DNA of 13,818 bases from Clostridia bacterium (GCA_028703745.1 JAQVME010000013.1:1-13818); one strand, 5' to 3'. Shown: positions 6,874 to 13,818, counted from the first letter of the stretch. Translations and numbers: made by a program. Notes: generated by a model not told the origin, from the letters alone.

Positions 6874-8139
6874 ATGACAATTAAAGAACGCTTGAATTTA
6901 ATAAAAGACGAACTATCCGCAATATCGATTAGTGGTAATTTTCCGAATTGTTCGACGGCGGACAAAGTTTTTGACAAACTCACTGCAATTGCCGAAGGTG
7001 CGAAAAAACATATTGCTAAGGGCAGAACTGTCGAGGGTTTTGCAATCGGTTTGAAGGTGTATTTGAAAGGGAAAGCACTTTGCAGTAAGGCGGATACAAG
7101 TTCGGGGGCGTGGCAGGATACAGACGTTACGGCTATTGAAGTCATGGAAGCCGCTGTGCTTGCTCCCGGTGATGCAACCGAGCGGGAGTATATGTTTTCG
7201 GAGTTATTGAAATCGGCAACCAAAAAAGAAGCATACGACTGGGACGGACGCTTTGAGTTGTTAAGAATTGCAACAAAACTGATTACGGCGAAAAACAATA
7301 AACAGTGGCTTGACAAACTTGCCGAGATTGGCGAGTTTCACTGTAAGCAACCCTATTCGCAGTGGAAGCAGTACAGCAAAATACTCCTCATGGCGGAATG
7401 CACGTTGCATTTTGAGCCGGCGGCTTATGTTTCCTATTTGGACGCACATTTGGATGTTGAGGAGATAAGAAAGCGGCGTGTTGAGTTGGCGATTAAAAAC
7501 GGTGAATTAGACTCAGCGGAGAAATTAGCATTAGAAGGCTTTAAGAAATATCAAAAGTTTTCGCATAATTTTTGGGCGGAGTCGCTTGTTGAGATATATA
7601 AAAAGTCAAGACAAATCGAAAAGCTGTTGGCATTTTTTGAGGAATTATTATTCAAGTCAATGCACTCGCAAAAATACGATGCTTACGACGAAATGAAAGC
7701 GATTTATACAGAACAGGGCGTTTGGGCGGCAGAATACAAGCGAATTTTGGAAAAGGCTTTTACAACTCACCGTGAGTTGTATATATCAATTTTAGAAAGA
7801 GAACAGGACTGGGAACATTACATTGAAGCCTTGCAAGCCTCACCCAAAAAGATTTATGACAGCGGAAAGAAGTTTGTGAAGGAGTATCCTGCTCGGGTCT
7901 ACGCACTATACCGCATTGCGATATTAAGCGATGCGGAAACGGCGAACAATCGAAAAAATTATTACTGGATTGCAAAGCACATTAAAGAAATGGTGAAGCT
8001 GGGCGGCATTGCCGAAGCAGAGGCATTGATAGACGAGTTAATAAGGCTGTATCCAAACCGTCCCGCCATGATTGACGAATTGGAACTTGCAAGCCAAGGT
8101 AAGCGGTCAAAGGCTTGGGACAACAGGCGGCGGTGGTAG
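6874..8139 (+). CDS. Helical-repeat protein resembling the C-terminal part of SWIM zinc-finger proteins
   Basis: This 421-residue, probably all-helical cytoplasmic protein carries many TPR-like helix pairs, for example around 215-260 (SAEKLALEGFKKYQ and the following helices). The C-terminal stretch NRKNYYWIAKHIKEMVKLGG (359-378), running on to YPNRPAMIDEL (393-403), matches my memory of the tail found after the SWIM finger in Firmicutes SWIM proteins. The SWIM metal-binding CxC...CxH signature itself is absent, so this is either a SWIM-less homologue or the second half of a split protein. The tail ends in a basic NRRRW. A GAGGA ribosome binding site overlaps the end of the MmcQ gene, indicating an operon. 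I assign no function. Confidence 0.8.
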   Translation: MTIKERLNLIKDELSAISISGNFPNCSTADKVFDKLTAIAEGAKKHIAKGRTVEGFAIGLKVYLKGKALCSKADTSSGAWQDTDVTAIEVMEAAVLAPGDATEREYMFSELLKSATKKEAYDWDGRFELLRIATKLITAKNNKQWLDKLAEIGEFHCKQPYSQWKQYSKILLMAECTLHFEPAAYVSYLDAHLDVEEIRKRRVELAIKNGELDSAEKLALEGFKKYQKFSHNFWAESLVEIYKKSRQIEKLLAFFEELLFKSMHSQKYDAYDEMKAIYTEQGVWAAEYKRILEKAFTTHRELYISILEREQDWEHYIEALQASPKKIYDSGKKFVKEYPARVYALYRIAILSDAETANNRKNYYWIAKHIKEMVKLGGIAEAEALIDELIRLYPNRPAMIDELELASQGKRSKAWDNRRRW

Positions 8140-8150
8140 GAGGAGTTGGT

Positions 8151-8375
8151 GTGTAACAGATAGAGATAAGAGTAATTCCGAACGCAAGCAAGACGGAACT
8201 CATAAGAACTGAAACGGGATACAAGGCAAGGCTTGCTGCACCGCCCGTCGACGGCAAGGCGAATGAGGCATTGATTGCCTTGCTTGCGAAAGAATTCGGC
8301 GTGCCGAAAAGCAGCATAGAGATAAAAAGAGGACACATAAGTAAAAACAAAACAGTTTTGATAAAAACGGAGTGA
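8151..8375 (+). pseudogene. DUF167/YggU-family gene with a stop at codon 2
   Basis: The frame after 8157 encodes an almost complete DUF167/YggU protein: IEIRVIPNASKTEL, LAAPPVDGKANEALIALLAK, then VPKSSIEIKRGHISKNKTVLI, ending TGA at 8373-8375. An AGGAGG (8138-8143) sits 7 bases before a GTG (8151), the natural start by position and family alignment. The very next codon is TAA (8154-8156), so translation from this GTG would stop at once. No ATG, GTG or TTG lies between the stop and the conserved core; only ATA (8160) or ATT (8175) could serve, too far from the ribosome binding site. A single A-to-T change or a sequencing error would explain it. The rest of the frame is undamaged, so any inactivation is recent. 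The family is small (about 70-100 residues) and of unknown role. Confidence 0.75.
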
Positions 8376-8377
8376 CT

Positions 8378-9088
8378 ATGTTTAAGGATAAAATAGCCGT
8401 CGTGACGGGCGGTGCAAACGGAATCGGAAAGGCGATAGCCAAGCAATTTGCGGCTTTGGGCGCAAAGGTCGCCGTAATCGACATAAAAGAAAACGGCTAC
8501 TTTGTTGGGGATATTGCCGACAAGGCTGTTTTAGAAAGGTTCGCCGCCAAGGTGATAAAGGACTTTGGGTGCGTGGATTTTCTTATAAACAACGCACCGC
8601 CCGCCATGCACGGGATAGCAGATTGCACCTATGAGCAATTCGAGAATGCTTTGGCGGTTGGGGTGACGGCACCGTTTTATTTGGCAAAGTTATTTGATAA
8701 ACATTTTGCCAACGGTGCATCTATAATAAACATATCCTCTTCACGGGATAGACAGAGCCAGCCGAACACCGAAAGTTACACGGCTGCGAAGGGCGGGATT
8801 TCCGCATTGACCCATGCGTTGGCGGTTTCTTTGGCAGGTCGGGTGAGAGTTAATTCAATCTCGCCCGGATGGATAGATGCGACTGGCACGGATTACGGCG
8901 GAGCGGATGCAGCGCAACACCCCGCAGGAAGAGTCGGCAAACCCGAGGACATAGCCGAAATGGTGATGTTTCTTTGCTCGGACAGGGCGGGGTTTATAAC
9001 GGGTGAAAACATCTGTATCGACGGCGGCATGACAAAGCAAATGATTTACCACGGCGACCACGGGTGGACATTAAAGACAAAAGGATAA
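8378..9088 (+). CDS. Short-chain dehydrogenase/reductase (classical SDR), NAD(P)-dependent
   Basis: This 236-residue classical SDR has TGGANGIG (10-17) as its Rossmann cofactor loop, NNAP (71-74), the catalytic Ser in INISSS (117-122), and YTAAK (Y134, K138). The ISPGW segment (161-165) and the C-terminal IDGGMT complete the fold. The ATG at 8378 is preferred over a GTG at 8372 because GGAG (8369-8372) is correctly spaced for it. D35 at the end of the second strand (VAVIDI) suggests NAD(H) preference. The C-terminal QMIYHGDHGWTL tail is recalled from a subgroup of Firmicutes SDRs of unknown substrate. It begins 2 bases after the DUF167 stop and is followed after 5 bases by the CYTH-like gene, so all three are likely co-transcribed. 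The substrate cannot be inferred. Confidence 0.92.
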   Translation: MFKDKIAVVTGGANGIGKAIAKQFAALGAKVAVIDIKENGYFVGDIADKAVLERFAAKVIKDFGCVDFLINNAPPAMHGIADCTYEQFENALAVGVTAPFYLAKLFDKHFANGASIINISSSRDRQSQPNTESYTAAKGGISALTHALAVSLAGRVRVNSISPGWIDATGTDYGGADAAQHPAGRVGKPEDIAEMVMFLCSDRAGFITGENICIDGGMTKQMIYHGDHGWTLKTKG

Positions 9089-9093
9089 AAACA

Positions 9094-10479
9094 GTGAACA
9101 ACGCAAATCGCAAAATACGAATATCTATCGGTCAGGCGGACTATGCCCGCCTTTTGCGTGTTGCGGAAAAGGGCGAGGCAGAATGCTTTACTGATTATTA
9201 TTTTGACACCGAGGGCTTATTATTTGCTCGGAGTGAATCTGCTTTGCGTATTCGTGAAAACGGGAATACATACGAGTTGATGCTTTCGCTGGCAACAAAA
9301 AATGCCGATGATGAGATTGCAATTGCGGAGTTTAGTAAAAGAATCACGGCAAAGGATTTTACGCATTCGGTCATACGGTGGTTACCCCGTGACCTTATCG
9401 AGGAGTATCCGATTTCGTGGATACATAATCCGCTTGAGCATAAAAGCATCGGATATTTTGAATGCACGGACACGGAGCAGAGGCGACTGGCTATCGGAAG
9501 AAAATTGTTTGCGGTGCTTAAAGAGATTGATTATATGAATTTAGCGACCCGCTATGAGATAGTTTTTGTGCCAAAGACGGAAAAAGAAAAAACGGCTTTT
9601 GAGGCTTTTTTGACAAAGCAAGGTATTAAGGCAATCGTTCCAAAGAATAGCGAATACGAAACACTCGCAACTGTGTGGCGAAAGTCCTTTCTTTCAAAAG
9701 ACGAAAATTTGTTAGACAGTATTTCCATTTCTTTTAGGGGAAGCGGGATAAAGCATATTACGCAACGAGAGCGGTGGGATATATTTATTAAGTCCAAAGA
9801 AGGGCGGTATCTATCGAGCGCAATCGTAAAATATATTGAGGACACGGAATCGTCGCCCGAAGCGATTGTATGGAAAGAACCGTTCGAATACCGTGAGCGG
9901 GCTAAATATGTCGTTAAAAACCTGCGGGAGGCTTTGAAAAAAATTGAAGCGTCCGACGAATATAACGGCAGGCAATGGGGCGAGGACGATGCCGAGTACA
10001 AGTTTTATGGCTTGACGCAAAAAGAGTATATCGCTATAAAGCAAGCCGAACTAAAATTGTTTAGTGTTGTTACCGTAGGATTGAGCGACGAGGAAAGCAC
10101 CCTGCTTTCTGAGATATATGACGGCGTAGACCCAAAGGAATCAGCCAACAAGTATTACGGCGGCGACGAGAAGAAGCGCAACAACAGAATTTTTGCGTTA
10201 TACGGCAAATTGGCAAAAGAGTATAAGCGGGCAGATATTGAGGATGTCGGGAAGTTTCCGCCGTTTGAAGCGCTGTCGCCATTGCAACAGGAATTTCTAC
10301 AAGCCGCATTCAATCTGTATGTATATTTTGATGATGAGAAATTTAGCAGGTACGACTCGAAAGGGGCAAACAAGTATTGGGAGATGCAATACCCTGATAG
10401 GCTGACGGCTATGACAGAAGAGGAGCGGATAAAGCTATGGGAGTTGCATGAGCGCCTGTTCGGTAGAGGACGAGGTTAG
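9094..10479 (+). CDS. CYTH-like domain protein with a long unassigned C-terminal region
   Basis: From GTG 9094 the protein has 461 residues; AAGGA (9081-9085) fits this start, while a GTG at 9064 would overlap the SDR gene. The first 190 residues or so resemble a CYTH (triphosphate tunnel) domain: TDYYFDTEGLLF (33-44), ALRIREN (50-56), YELMLS (60-65), and later YEIVFVPKTEKEK. The defining N-terminal ExExK motif is not intact: the corresponding strand reads KIRISIG, so triphosphatase activity is doubtful. The remaining 270 residues are charged and mostly helical, with no family I recognise. The frame ends at TAG before a promoter/terminator region. The CYTH assignment is moderate; the function of the fusion is unknown. 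Confidence 0.7.
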   Translation: MNNANRKIRISIGQADYARLLRVAEKGEAECFTDYYFDTEGLLFARSESALRIRENGNTYELMLSLATKNADDEIAIAEFSKRITAKDFTHSVIRWLPRDLIEEYPISWIHNPLEHKSIGYFECTDTEQRRLAIGRKLFAVLKEIDYMNLATRYEIVFVPKTEKEKTAFEAFLTKQGIKAIVPKNSEYETLATVWRKSFLSKDENLLDSISISFRGSGIKHITQRERWDIFIKSKEGRYLSSAIVKYIEDTESSPEAIVWKEPFEYRERAKYVVKNLREALKKIEASDEYNGRQWGEDDAEYKFYGLTQKEYIAIKQAELKLFSVVTVGLSDEESTLLSEIYDGVDPKESANKYYGGDEKKRNNRIFALYGKLAKEYKRADIEDVGKFPPFEALSPLQQEFLQAAFNLYVYFDDEKFSRYDSKGANKYWEMQYPDRLTAMTEEERIKLWELHERLFGRGRG

Positions 10480-10506
10480 TATAAAATTAGTATTATTTTG
10501 TCGACA

Positions 10507-10515
10507 TGATATAAT
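10507..10515 (+). promoter_or_regulatory. Extended -10 promoter element
   Basis: TGATATAAT matches the TGnTATAAT extended -10 consensus exactly. No good -35 box is visible 17 bp upstream, which is common for extended -10 promoters. Predicted transcription would begin near 10522 and run directly into the hairpin at 10537. Confidence 0.55.
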
Positions 10516-10536
10516 GGATATGTAGAGTAGTAAATT

Positions 10537-10562
10537 GGGCGGATGAGTTTCCGTCCTTTTTT
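10537..10562 (+). terminator. Hairpin with T-tract (rho-independent terminator or attenuator)
   Basis: GGGCGGA (10537-10543) pairs with TCCGTCC (10550-10556), 7 bp with one G-U, around a 6-base loop, followed by six T residues. It could terminate the upstream operon or act as an attenuator just after the extended -10 promoter. Confidence 0.65.
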
Positions 10563-10570
10563 ATTTGCAA

Positions 10571-10602
10571 AACATCGGGTAAATTCTGCTCGGTGTTTTT
10601 TT
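10571..10602 (+). terminator. Second hairpin with T-tract
   Basis: AACATCGGG (10571-10579) pairs with CTCGGTGTT (10589-10597), 9 bp with two G-U pairs, around a 9-base loop. It runs into a T-tract to 10602. It follows the first hairpin by 8 bases, forming a tandem terminator or attenuator. Confidence 0.6.
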
Positions 10603-10628
10603 ATACCCAAAAAACGAGGAGGTGCGGT

Positions 10629-10742
10629 ATGACATAGCAAAAATCTTGACAACTGAATAGGCGGGCGCGGCGGGAAAAGGCGCAAATGACGGCTGACGAG
10701 TACGGGAATTTTTAGTATCTGAAGAGCAATCAAATAAATTTT
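10629..10742 (+). pseudogene. Degenerate reading frame behind a strong ribosome binding site
   Basis: AGGAGG (10617-10622) lies 6 bases before an ATG (10629), an ideal start, but the frame reads Met-Thr-stop. Continuing through it, TGA and a second TAG interrupt the segment QLNRRARREKAQMTADEYGNF and what follows. The frame shifted by +2 also looks coding (RVREFLVSEEQSNKFSYDYH) but holds two stops. The likeliest reading is a decayed small gene, perhaps frameshifted. A deliberate two-codon minigene or leader is the alternative. No family recognised. Confidence 0.35.
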
Positions 10743-10797
10743 CATACGATTACCATACGAAAGCAGTCAAAAACAATACGGAGAATCTTACCATACG
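10743..10797 (+). repeat. Short direct repeats (ATACG core), iteron-like
   Basis: ATACG occurs at 10744, 10755, 10776 and 10793, within a longer exact 10-bp direct repeat TTACCATACG (10750-10759 and 10788-10797). The spacings are 11, 21 and 17 bp. An AT-rich run (10799-10814) follows, and replication-type genes start downstream. It could be a binding site for a replication or regulatory protein. The repeats are few and short, so this is tentative. Confidence 0.4.
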
Positions 10798-10872
10798 GCA
10801 ATTATATATATATGTTAGGTTCTTCACTGGACAGACGATAAAAATATTTTTTAAGACAAGGAGGAATTTCCT

Positions 10873-11223
10873 ATGATGGAAATTAAAGAGGATGTTCAAG
10901 ATATGAGCGTCAAGTTTCAACAAGAGTGGGCGGAGCTGAGAAGGCATTACGGCAAGAATATTGTTCTTGAGGATTTGTATACTGCGGCGAGGCTCAAGGA
11001 CGAAAGGTGGGAGGCGCAATCTGCCCCGGACAAAGCGGAACGTGCCGAGGCAACAAAGGACGTGATGCGGTGCGATTTTACTTTTAAGGTTTTTAACGCG
11101 CTAAAGAGATTGAAGAGTGTGTCGGCGGTGCGGAGGGATGTATTCTTTGCCGAGTATTACTACAACCACATCGAAGCGTTCGGGCAACTGATGGGGGATG
11201 TTCCAAGGACGCTAAAACGGTAA
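10873..11223 (+). CDS. Hypothetical protein, replication-module leader gene
   Basis: This 116-residue charged, helical protein starts after a near-perfect AAGGAGG ribosome binding site (10858-10864). No known domain is recognised; it has Glu/Lys-rich helices, for example VKFQQEWAELRRHYGKN (13-29), and an aromatic VFFAEYYYNHIEAFG near the end. It ends with TAA at 11221. The same frame stays open after that stop for another 218 codons, so this may be the N-terminal part of a 334-residue protein cut by a nonsense codon. The position just ahead of a primase-helicase suggests an accessory role in replication of a mobile element, by context only. Confidence 0.65.
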   Translation: MMEIKEDVQDMSVKFQQEWAELRRHYGKNIVLEDLYTAARLKDERWEAQSAPDKAERAEATKDVMRCDFTFKVFNALKRLKSVSAVRRDVFFAEYYYNHIEAFGQLMGDVPRTLKR

Positions 11224-11259
11224 GGCGAATGGTGGCTGACCGAACTAAGGCGGATAGCT

Positions 11260-11877
11260 TTGGGCGGCAAGGTCAGCGGCGAGGCTTTAACGATACTAAG
11301 CTATGCGGCGGCGAAACACCTAAAAAACGGGTTTGACGATGCGGACATTAAATACCCGATAATACGGATAAACGGCGAAGCGGAAAAGGCGGCGGCGGTT
11401 ATTGAAAAAACTATCGGAAATCCGTTTTTTGACATCAACGAACCGAAAAAGAGCGGTGACGAGCCTTTTGACATCAGCGCATGGGCGGAGAATCTCGGGC
11501 GGCATATCGAGCTTATATTTGACGGTGAAGCGGTTGCCGAACTGACGGAATCAATGGCGCGGCTGAGCGGTGTTCCCGTAGACAATCCCAAAGGAGTTGA
11601 ACTTTGGATAAGGGCTTGCGGCAGGGCGGTAAAAGATACAGCGGCGGAACTGCCTGCCGACTGGGTTCGCAAAAATCATGACGAATCCTATGTCGGCTTA
11701 CCGAGTCGTTGCTTAGACCTCAAGATGCGTAACAGCATAGCGGGAATATTGGTCGGAGCAAAGCTGCTTGCCAAAACGCTGTCAGATTATAGGGACTTAA
11801 CATTCTACGATGCGTTCGGCGTTCTGCCCGATGATTTTGAGGACTGGCTCATTAAAACGCAAAGGACGGACAGATAA
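11260..11877 (+). CDS. Hypothetical protein, possibly the C-terminal part of the preceding gene
   Basis: The protein is 205 residues if begun at TTG 11260, which has AAGGCGG (one mismatch to a ribosome binding site) about 6 bases upstream. The frame is open back to the TAA at 11221, and the intervening codons (GEWWLTELRRIA) look coding. The first in-frame ATG is deep inside the gene. Recognisable chemistry is absent; the sequence is mixed helical with many acidic stretches. Near the end, LPSRCLDLKMRNSIAGILVG is followed by DYRDLTFYDAFGVLPDDFEDW. The stop lies 30 bases before the primase ATG, so it is in the same operon. Either an independent gene with a TTG start or the rear part of an interrupted gene; function unknown. 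Confidence 0.55.
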   Translation: MGGKVSGEALTILSYAAAKHLKNGFDDADIKYPIIRINGEAEKAAAVIEKTIGNPFFDINEPKKSGDEPFDISAWAENLGRHIELIFDGEAVAELTESMARLSGVPVDNPKGVELWIRACGRAVKDTAAELPADWVRKNHDESYVGLPSRCLDLKMRNSIAGILVGAKLLAKTLSDYRDLTFYDAFGVLPDDFEDWLIKTQRTDR

Positions 11878-11907
11878 TGAAAGAAAAACTATTTTTCGGA
11901 GGTTAAC

Positions 11908-13818
11908 ATGATACAAGGAAACTATAACAATATCCCCGGCACTCTAAAAGCCCTGCCCAACTGGGTGGGGTTTCGGGTTTGGCGGGATGAGAAAGAAAAC
12001 AAATATAAAAAAATGCCTATTGACATCAAGGCTTCGGTAGCGGCGAAAAAGGCAGACCCGGCGCGTTGGCAGGATGTGCCTGCCGAGAGCAACAACCCCA
12101 AAACATGGTGCGATTTCGATACCGCCGTTTCGTGGGCGAAAAGCAAGAAGTCCGGCAATAAGTATTTTTGGTACATCGGGTTTGCATTTGACGGAGGCGG
12201 GCTTTGCGGGATTGACCTTGACAAATGTGTCGGCGCGGATAACGGGCTTTCCGCCTTTGCGCAAGAGGTTTTGGGCGAAGTCCAAAGCTATGCTGAATAT
12301 AGCCCGACTGGGACTGGAGTGCATATCATCGCAAGACATACCAAGCCGTTTGCCGCAAGAAAAAATGCAGTGATTGAGGCGTACAACAACGGACGGTTTT
12401 TTACCGTTACGGGCGCAGGTCTTGCCGACAGAACGACGGATGTCAATGATTGTACAGATGCAGTTTTGGGTGTCATAGAAAAGCAATTCGGTATGCCAAA
12501 CGGCGAAAACGCTGACGGCGGGGACGGCGCATTATTGCCGCTTTCGCCGCGGGAGGCGCGGGAGATTAAGTCGCTTAAATTCAAAGAACCGCCGGAGGAT
12601 AGTTGGACGGACTCCAAGATTATCGAACGTGCGAAGGCGGCTCGGAGGACTGGTTCGGAGTTTACTGCGCTCTATGCGGGCGATTGGCGTTCGCAGGGTT
12701 TCCCATCGCAGAGTGAGGCTGACCTTGCTCTGTGCGGACGGCTTGCATTTTGGACGCGGCGGGATTTTTCGCAGATAGACCGCATATTCCGTTCAAGCGG
12801 ATTATACCGTCCTAAGTGGGATAAAGCGCACTACGGCGGCGGGGTTACTTACGGCGAAAATACCATTGCAAAAGCCATACGCGATTGTGGGACGACCTAC
12901 GGGGATAATACGACGCAAAGGAAACGGCAGGCAAAAGTACAAGGGCAGACGGACACCGCAACCGTGAACGCGTCCCAAGCCACCGTGTCGGGCGTGTATA
13001 TCGCCGATAACGCCTACTATATGGATAAGGGTAAGGACGTAAAACGACTGACAAATTTCATCATTGAGCCGTTAGAAATCGTTACCGTGGACAACGAAAA
13101 CTCGATGAATGTCAGGCTGAAGAACACCCGAGGCAACACCGCCGTGGTGCGGCTGAGGTTTACGGATTTCAATTCGGTGTCCGCTATGCGCGGCGCAATC
13201 GGCGCGTTGGATTTTATTACAGTATGCTCTGATACGGAGCTTCAATATATTCGAGATTTTGTTTCGCAGTTGCCGTGTCCCGAAAAGCGCGGATACAAGG
13301 GGATAGGTATTGATTTCGTGGACGACGGGAGCGGGTTCAAAAAGCCCGCTTTTGTTTGCGCGTCGGGAACTTTCGGCAAAGACTGGACGCCAGTAGATAG
13401 CGTGGTTCAGGCGGCGGGGAGCATTAAGATTGAGAGCGAGGTTCATATCCCGCACCCTATATCAAAAGAGGATTTGTTGACGGTGGGCAAGATACTGTTT
13501 TCGTATAACGAACTACCCAAAACGGCGGCGGTTCTATGCTTTACGGCGGGGTGTTTTCTCAAACCGCACCTTATGCAAAGCGACCTAAAATACCCGCACC
13601 TCATAATGTCGGGCGAAGCAGGCAGCGGAAAATCCAGCACTTACGCAAAGGTAATCAAGCCCATAATGTCGCTTGAAAAGCCCGTGAGCGTCGGGGATAT
13701 AACGCCGTTTACATTCTTGGCGGACGCGTGTTCAAGTAATTTTTTGCCGTTCGTCGTCGACGAGTACAAGCCTTGGGAGATGAGTAAATCCAATCTCGAC
13801 ATGATACACGGCGCGCTA
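11908..13818 (+). CDS. Primase-polymerase / AAA+ helicase replication protein of a mobile element, partial
   Basis: The frame is open from ATG 11908 (GGAGG at 11898-11902) to the right edge: 637 codons, C-terminus missing. The N-terminal domain is an archaeo-eukaryotic primase type (prim-pol): IGFAFDGGG, then GIDLDKC with catalytic D103 and D105, then SPTGTGVHIIA (132-142) carrying H139. Residues about 271-305 (FWTRRDFSQIDRIFRSSGLYRPKW) match the helix-bundle element of NrS-1/P4-type primases. After an unassigned middle (about 330-560) comes Walker A GEAGSGKS (569-576) and Walker B-like FVVDEY near 615. Such proteins prime and unwind DNA at the origin of phages, plasmids and integrated elements. 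This places the right end of the window in a mobile-element replication module. Sampled GC is about 57%, well above that of the CBASS genes. Confidence 0.88.
   Translation, partial: MIQGNYNNIPGTLKALPNWVGFRVWRDEKENKYKKMPIDIKASVAAKKADPARWQDVPAESNNPKTWCDFDTAVSWAKSKKSGNKYFWYIGFAFDGGGLCGIDLDKCVGADNGLSAFAQEVLGEVQSYAEYSPTGTGVHIIARHTKPFAARKNAVIEAYNNGRFFTVTGAGLADRTTDVNDCTDAVLGVIEKQFGMPNGENADGGDGALLPLSPREAREIKSLKFKEPPEDSWTDSKIIERAKAARRTGSEFTALYAGDWRSQGFPSQSEADLALCGRLAFWTRRDFSQIDRIFRSSGLYRPKWDKAHYGGGVTYGENTIAKAIRDCGTTYGDNTTQRKRQAKVQGQTDTATVNASQATVSGVYIADNAYYMDKGKDVKRLTNFIIEPLEIVTVDNENSMNVRLKNTRGNTAVVRLRFTDFNSVSAMRGAIGALDFITVCSDTELQYIRDFVSQLPCPEKRGYKGIGIDFVDDGSGFKKPAFVCASGTFGKDWTPVDSVVQAAGSIKIESEVHIPHPISKEDLLTVGKILFSYNELPKTAAVLCFTAGCFLKPHLMQSDLKYPHLIMSGEAGSGKSSTYAKVIKPIMSLEKPVSVGDITPFTFLADACSSNFLPFVVDEYKPWEMSKSNLDMIHGAL

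Larger units (their letters stand above)
10480..10872. other. 393-bp gene-free region between the CYTH-like gene and the replication module
   Basis: No intact gene was found. In order, it holds an extended -10 promoter (10507-10515), two hairpins with T-tracts (10537-10562 and 10571-10602), and a strong ribosome binding site with ATG followed by broken frames (10617 onwards). After these come ATACG repeats (10743-10797), an AT-rich run (10799-10814), and the ribosome binding site of the next gene. These parts are listed separately. Confidence 0.7.

Noticed and set aside
8151..11223. Clustered in-frame stops as evidence of stop-codon recoding in the mobile region
   Set aside because: TAA, TAG and TGA all act as normal ends of genes within the window, no suppressor tRNA is visible, and the broken frames involve all three stops. 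Ordinary gene decay is simpler.
11944..12617. Minus-strand ORFs of 100-180 residues opposite the primase gene
   Set aside because: High-GC shadow frames of a gene with clear prim-pol and Walker motifs on the plus strand.
1..13818. CRISPR array, tRNA or rRNA genes, transposase, integrase
   Set aside because: I looked for regularly spaced repeats, tRNA-like cloverleaf arms and recombinase signatures and saw none. A tRNA/CRISPR scan would be needed to exclude them formally.

Overview
The window looks like a stretch of a low-to-medium-GC Firmicutes/Clostridia-type genome. Reasons are the frequent AGGAGG-like ribosome binding sites a few bases before starts, GTG and TTG starts, and tightly packed same-strand operons. 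This assignment is inference; no rRNA, tRNA or other taxonomic marker is present. Nearly everything is on the + strand. The one clear exception is a partial type I restriction specificity gene (hsdS) on the - strand at the left edge.

Layout. (1) 1-691, minus strand: the C-terminal half of an HsdS subunit, running off the left edge and lacking a visible start. (2) 670-6411: a six-gene anti-phage CBASS operon with its own regulator pair. It encodes an XRE-type repressor (CapH-like), an ImmA/IrrE HExxH metallopeptidase (CapP-like), a SAVED-domain nuclease effector (Cap4-like), a CD-NTase second-messenger synthase, an E2-E1 fusion (Cap2) and a JAMM/JAB isopeptidase (Cap3). In the expected model, CapH represses the operon and CapP relieves it by cleaving CapH. 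Cap2 joins the C-terminus of the CD-NTase to targets to prime it, and Cap3 reverses this. The active CD-NTase makes a cyclic oligonucleotide that binds the SAVED domain and switches on DNA cleavage. Sampled lines of this operon are clearly AT-richer than the right end of the window, consistent with separate acquisition. (3) 6510-10479: a run of accessory or housekeeping-like genes: an MmcQ/YjbR-family protein, a helical-repeat protein resembling the C-terminal part of SWIM-finger proteins, a DUF167/YggU gene with a stop at codon 2, a short-chain dehydrogenase, and a CYTH-like protein with a long unassigned C-terminal part. (4) 10480-10872: a gene-free region with an extended -10 promoter, two hairpins with T-tracts, a strong RBS leading into broken reading frames, and short ATACG-containing repeats beside an AT-rich run. 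(5) 10873-13818: a replication-type module of a mobile element: one or two hypothetical proteins in the same frame separated by a single TAA, then a primase-polymerase/AAA+ helicase that runs off the right edge.

The window thus appears to be an accessory island (restriction-modification remnant plus CBASS) next to the early/replication region of an integrated element. No integrase, att site, transposase, CRISPR array or RNA gene was recognised. The 98-bp gap 6412-6509 between cap3 and the next gene holds nothing I can identify beyond an isolated TTGACA.
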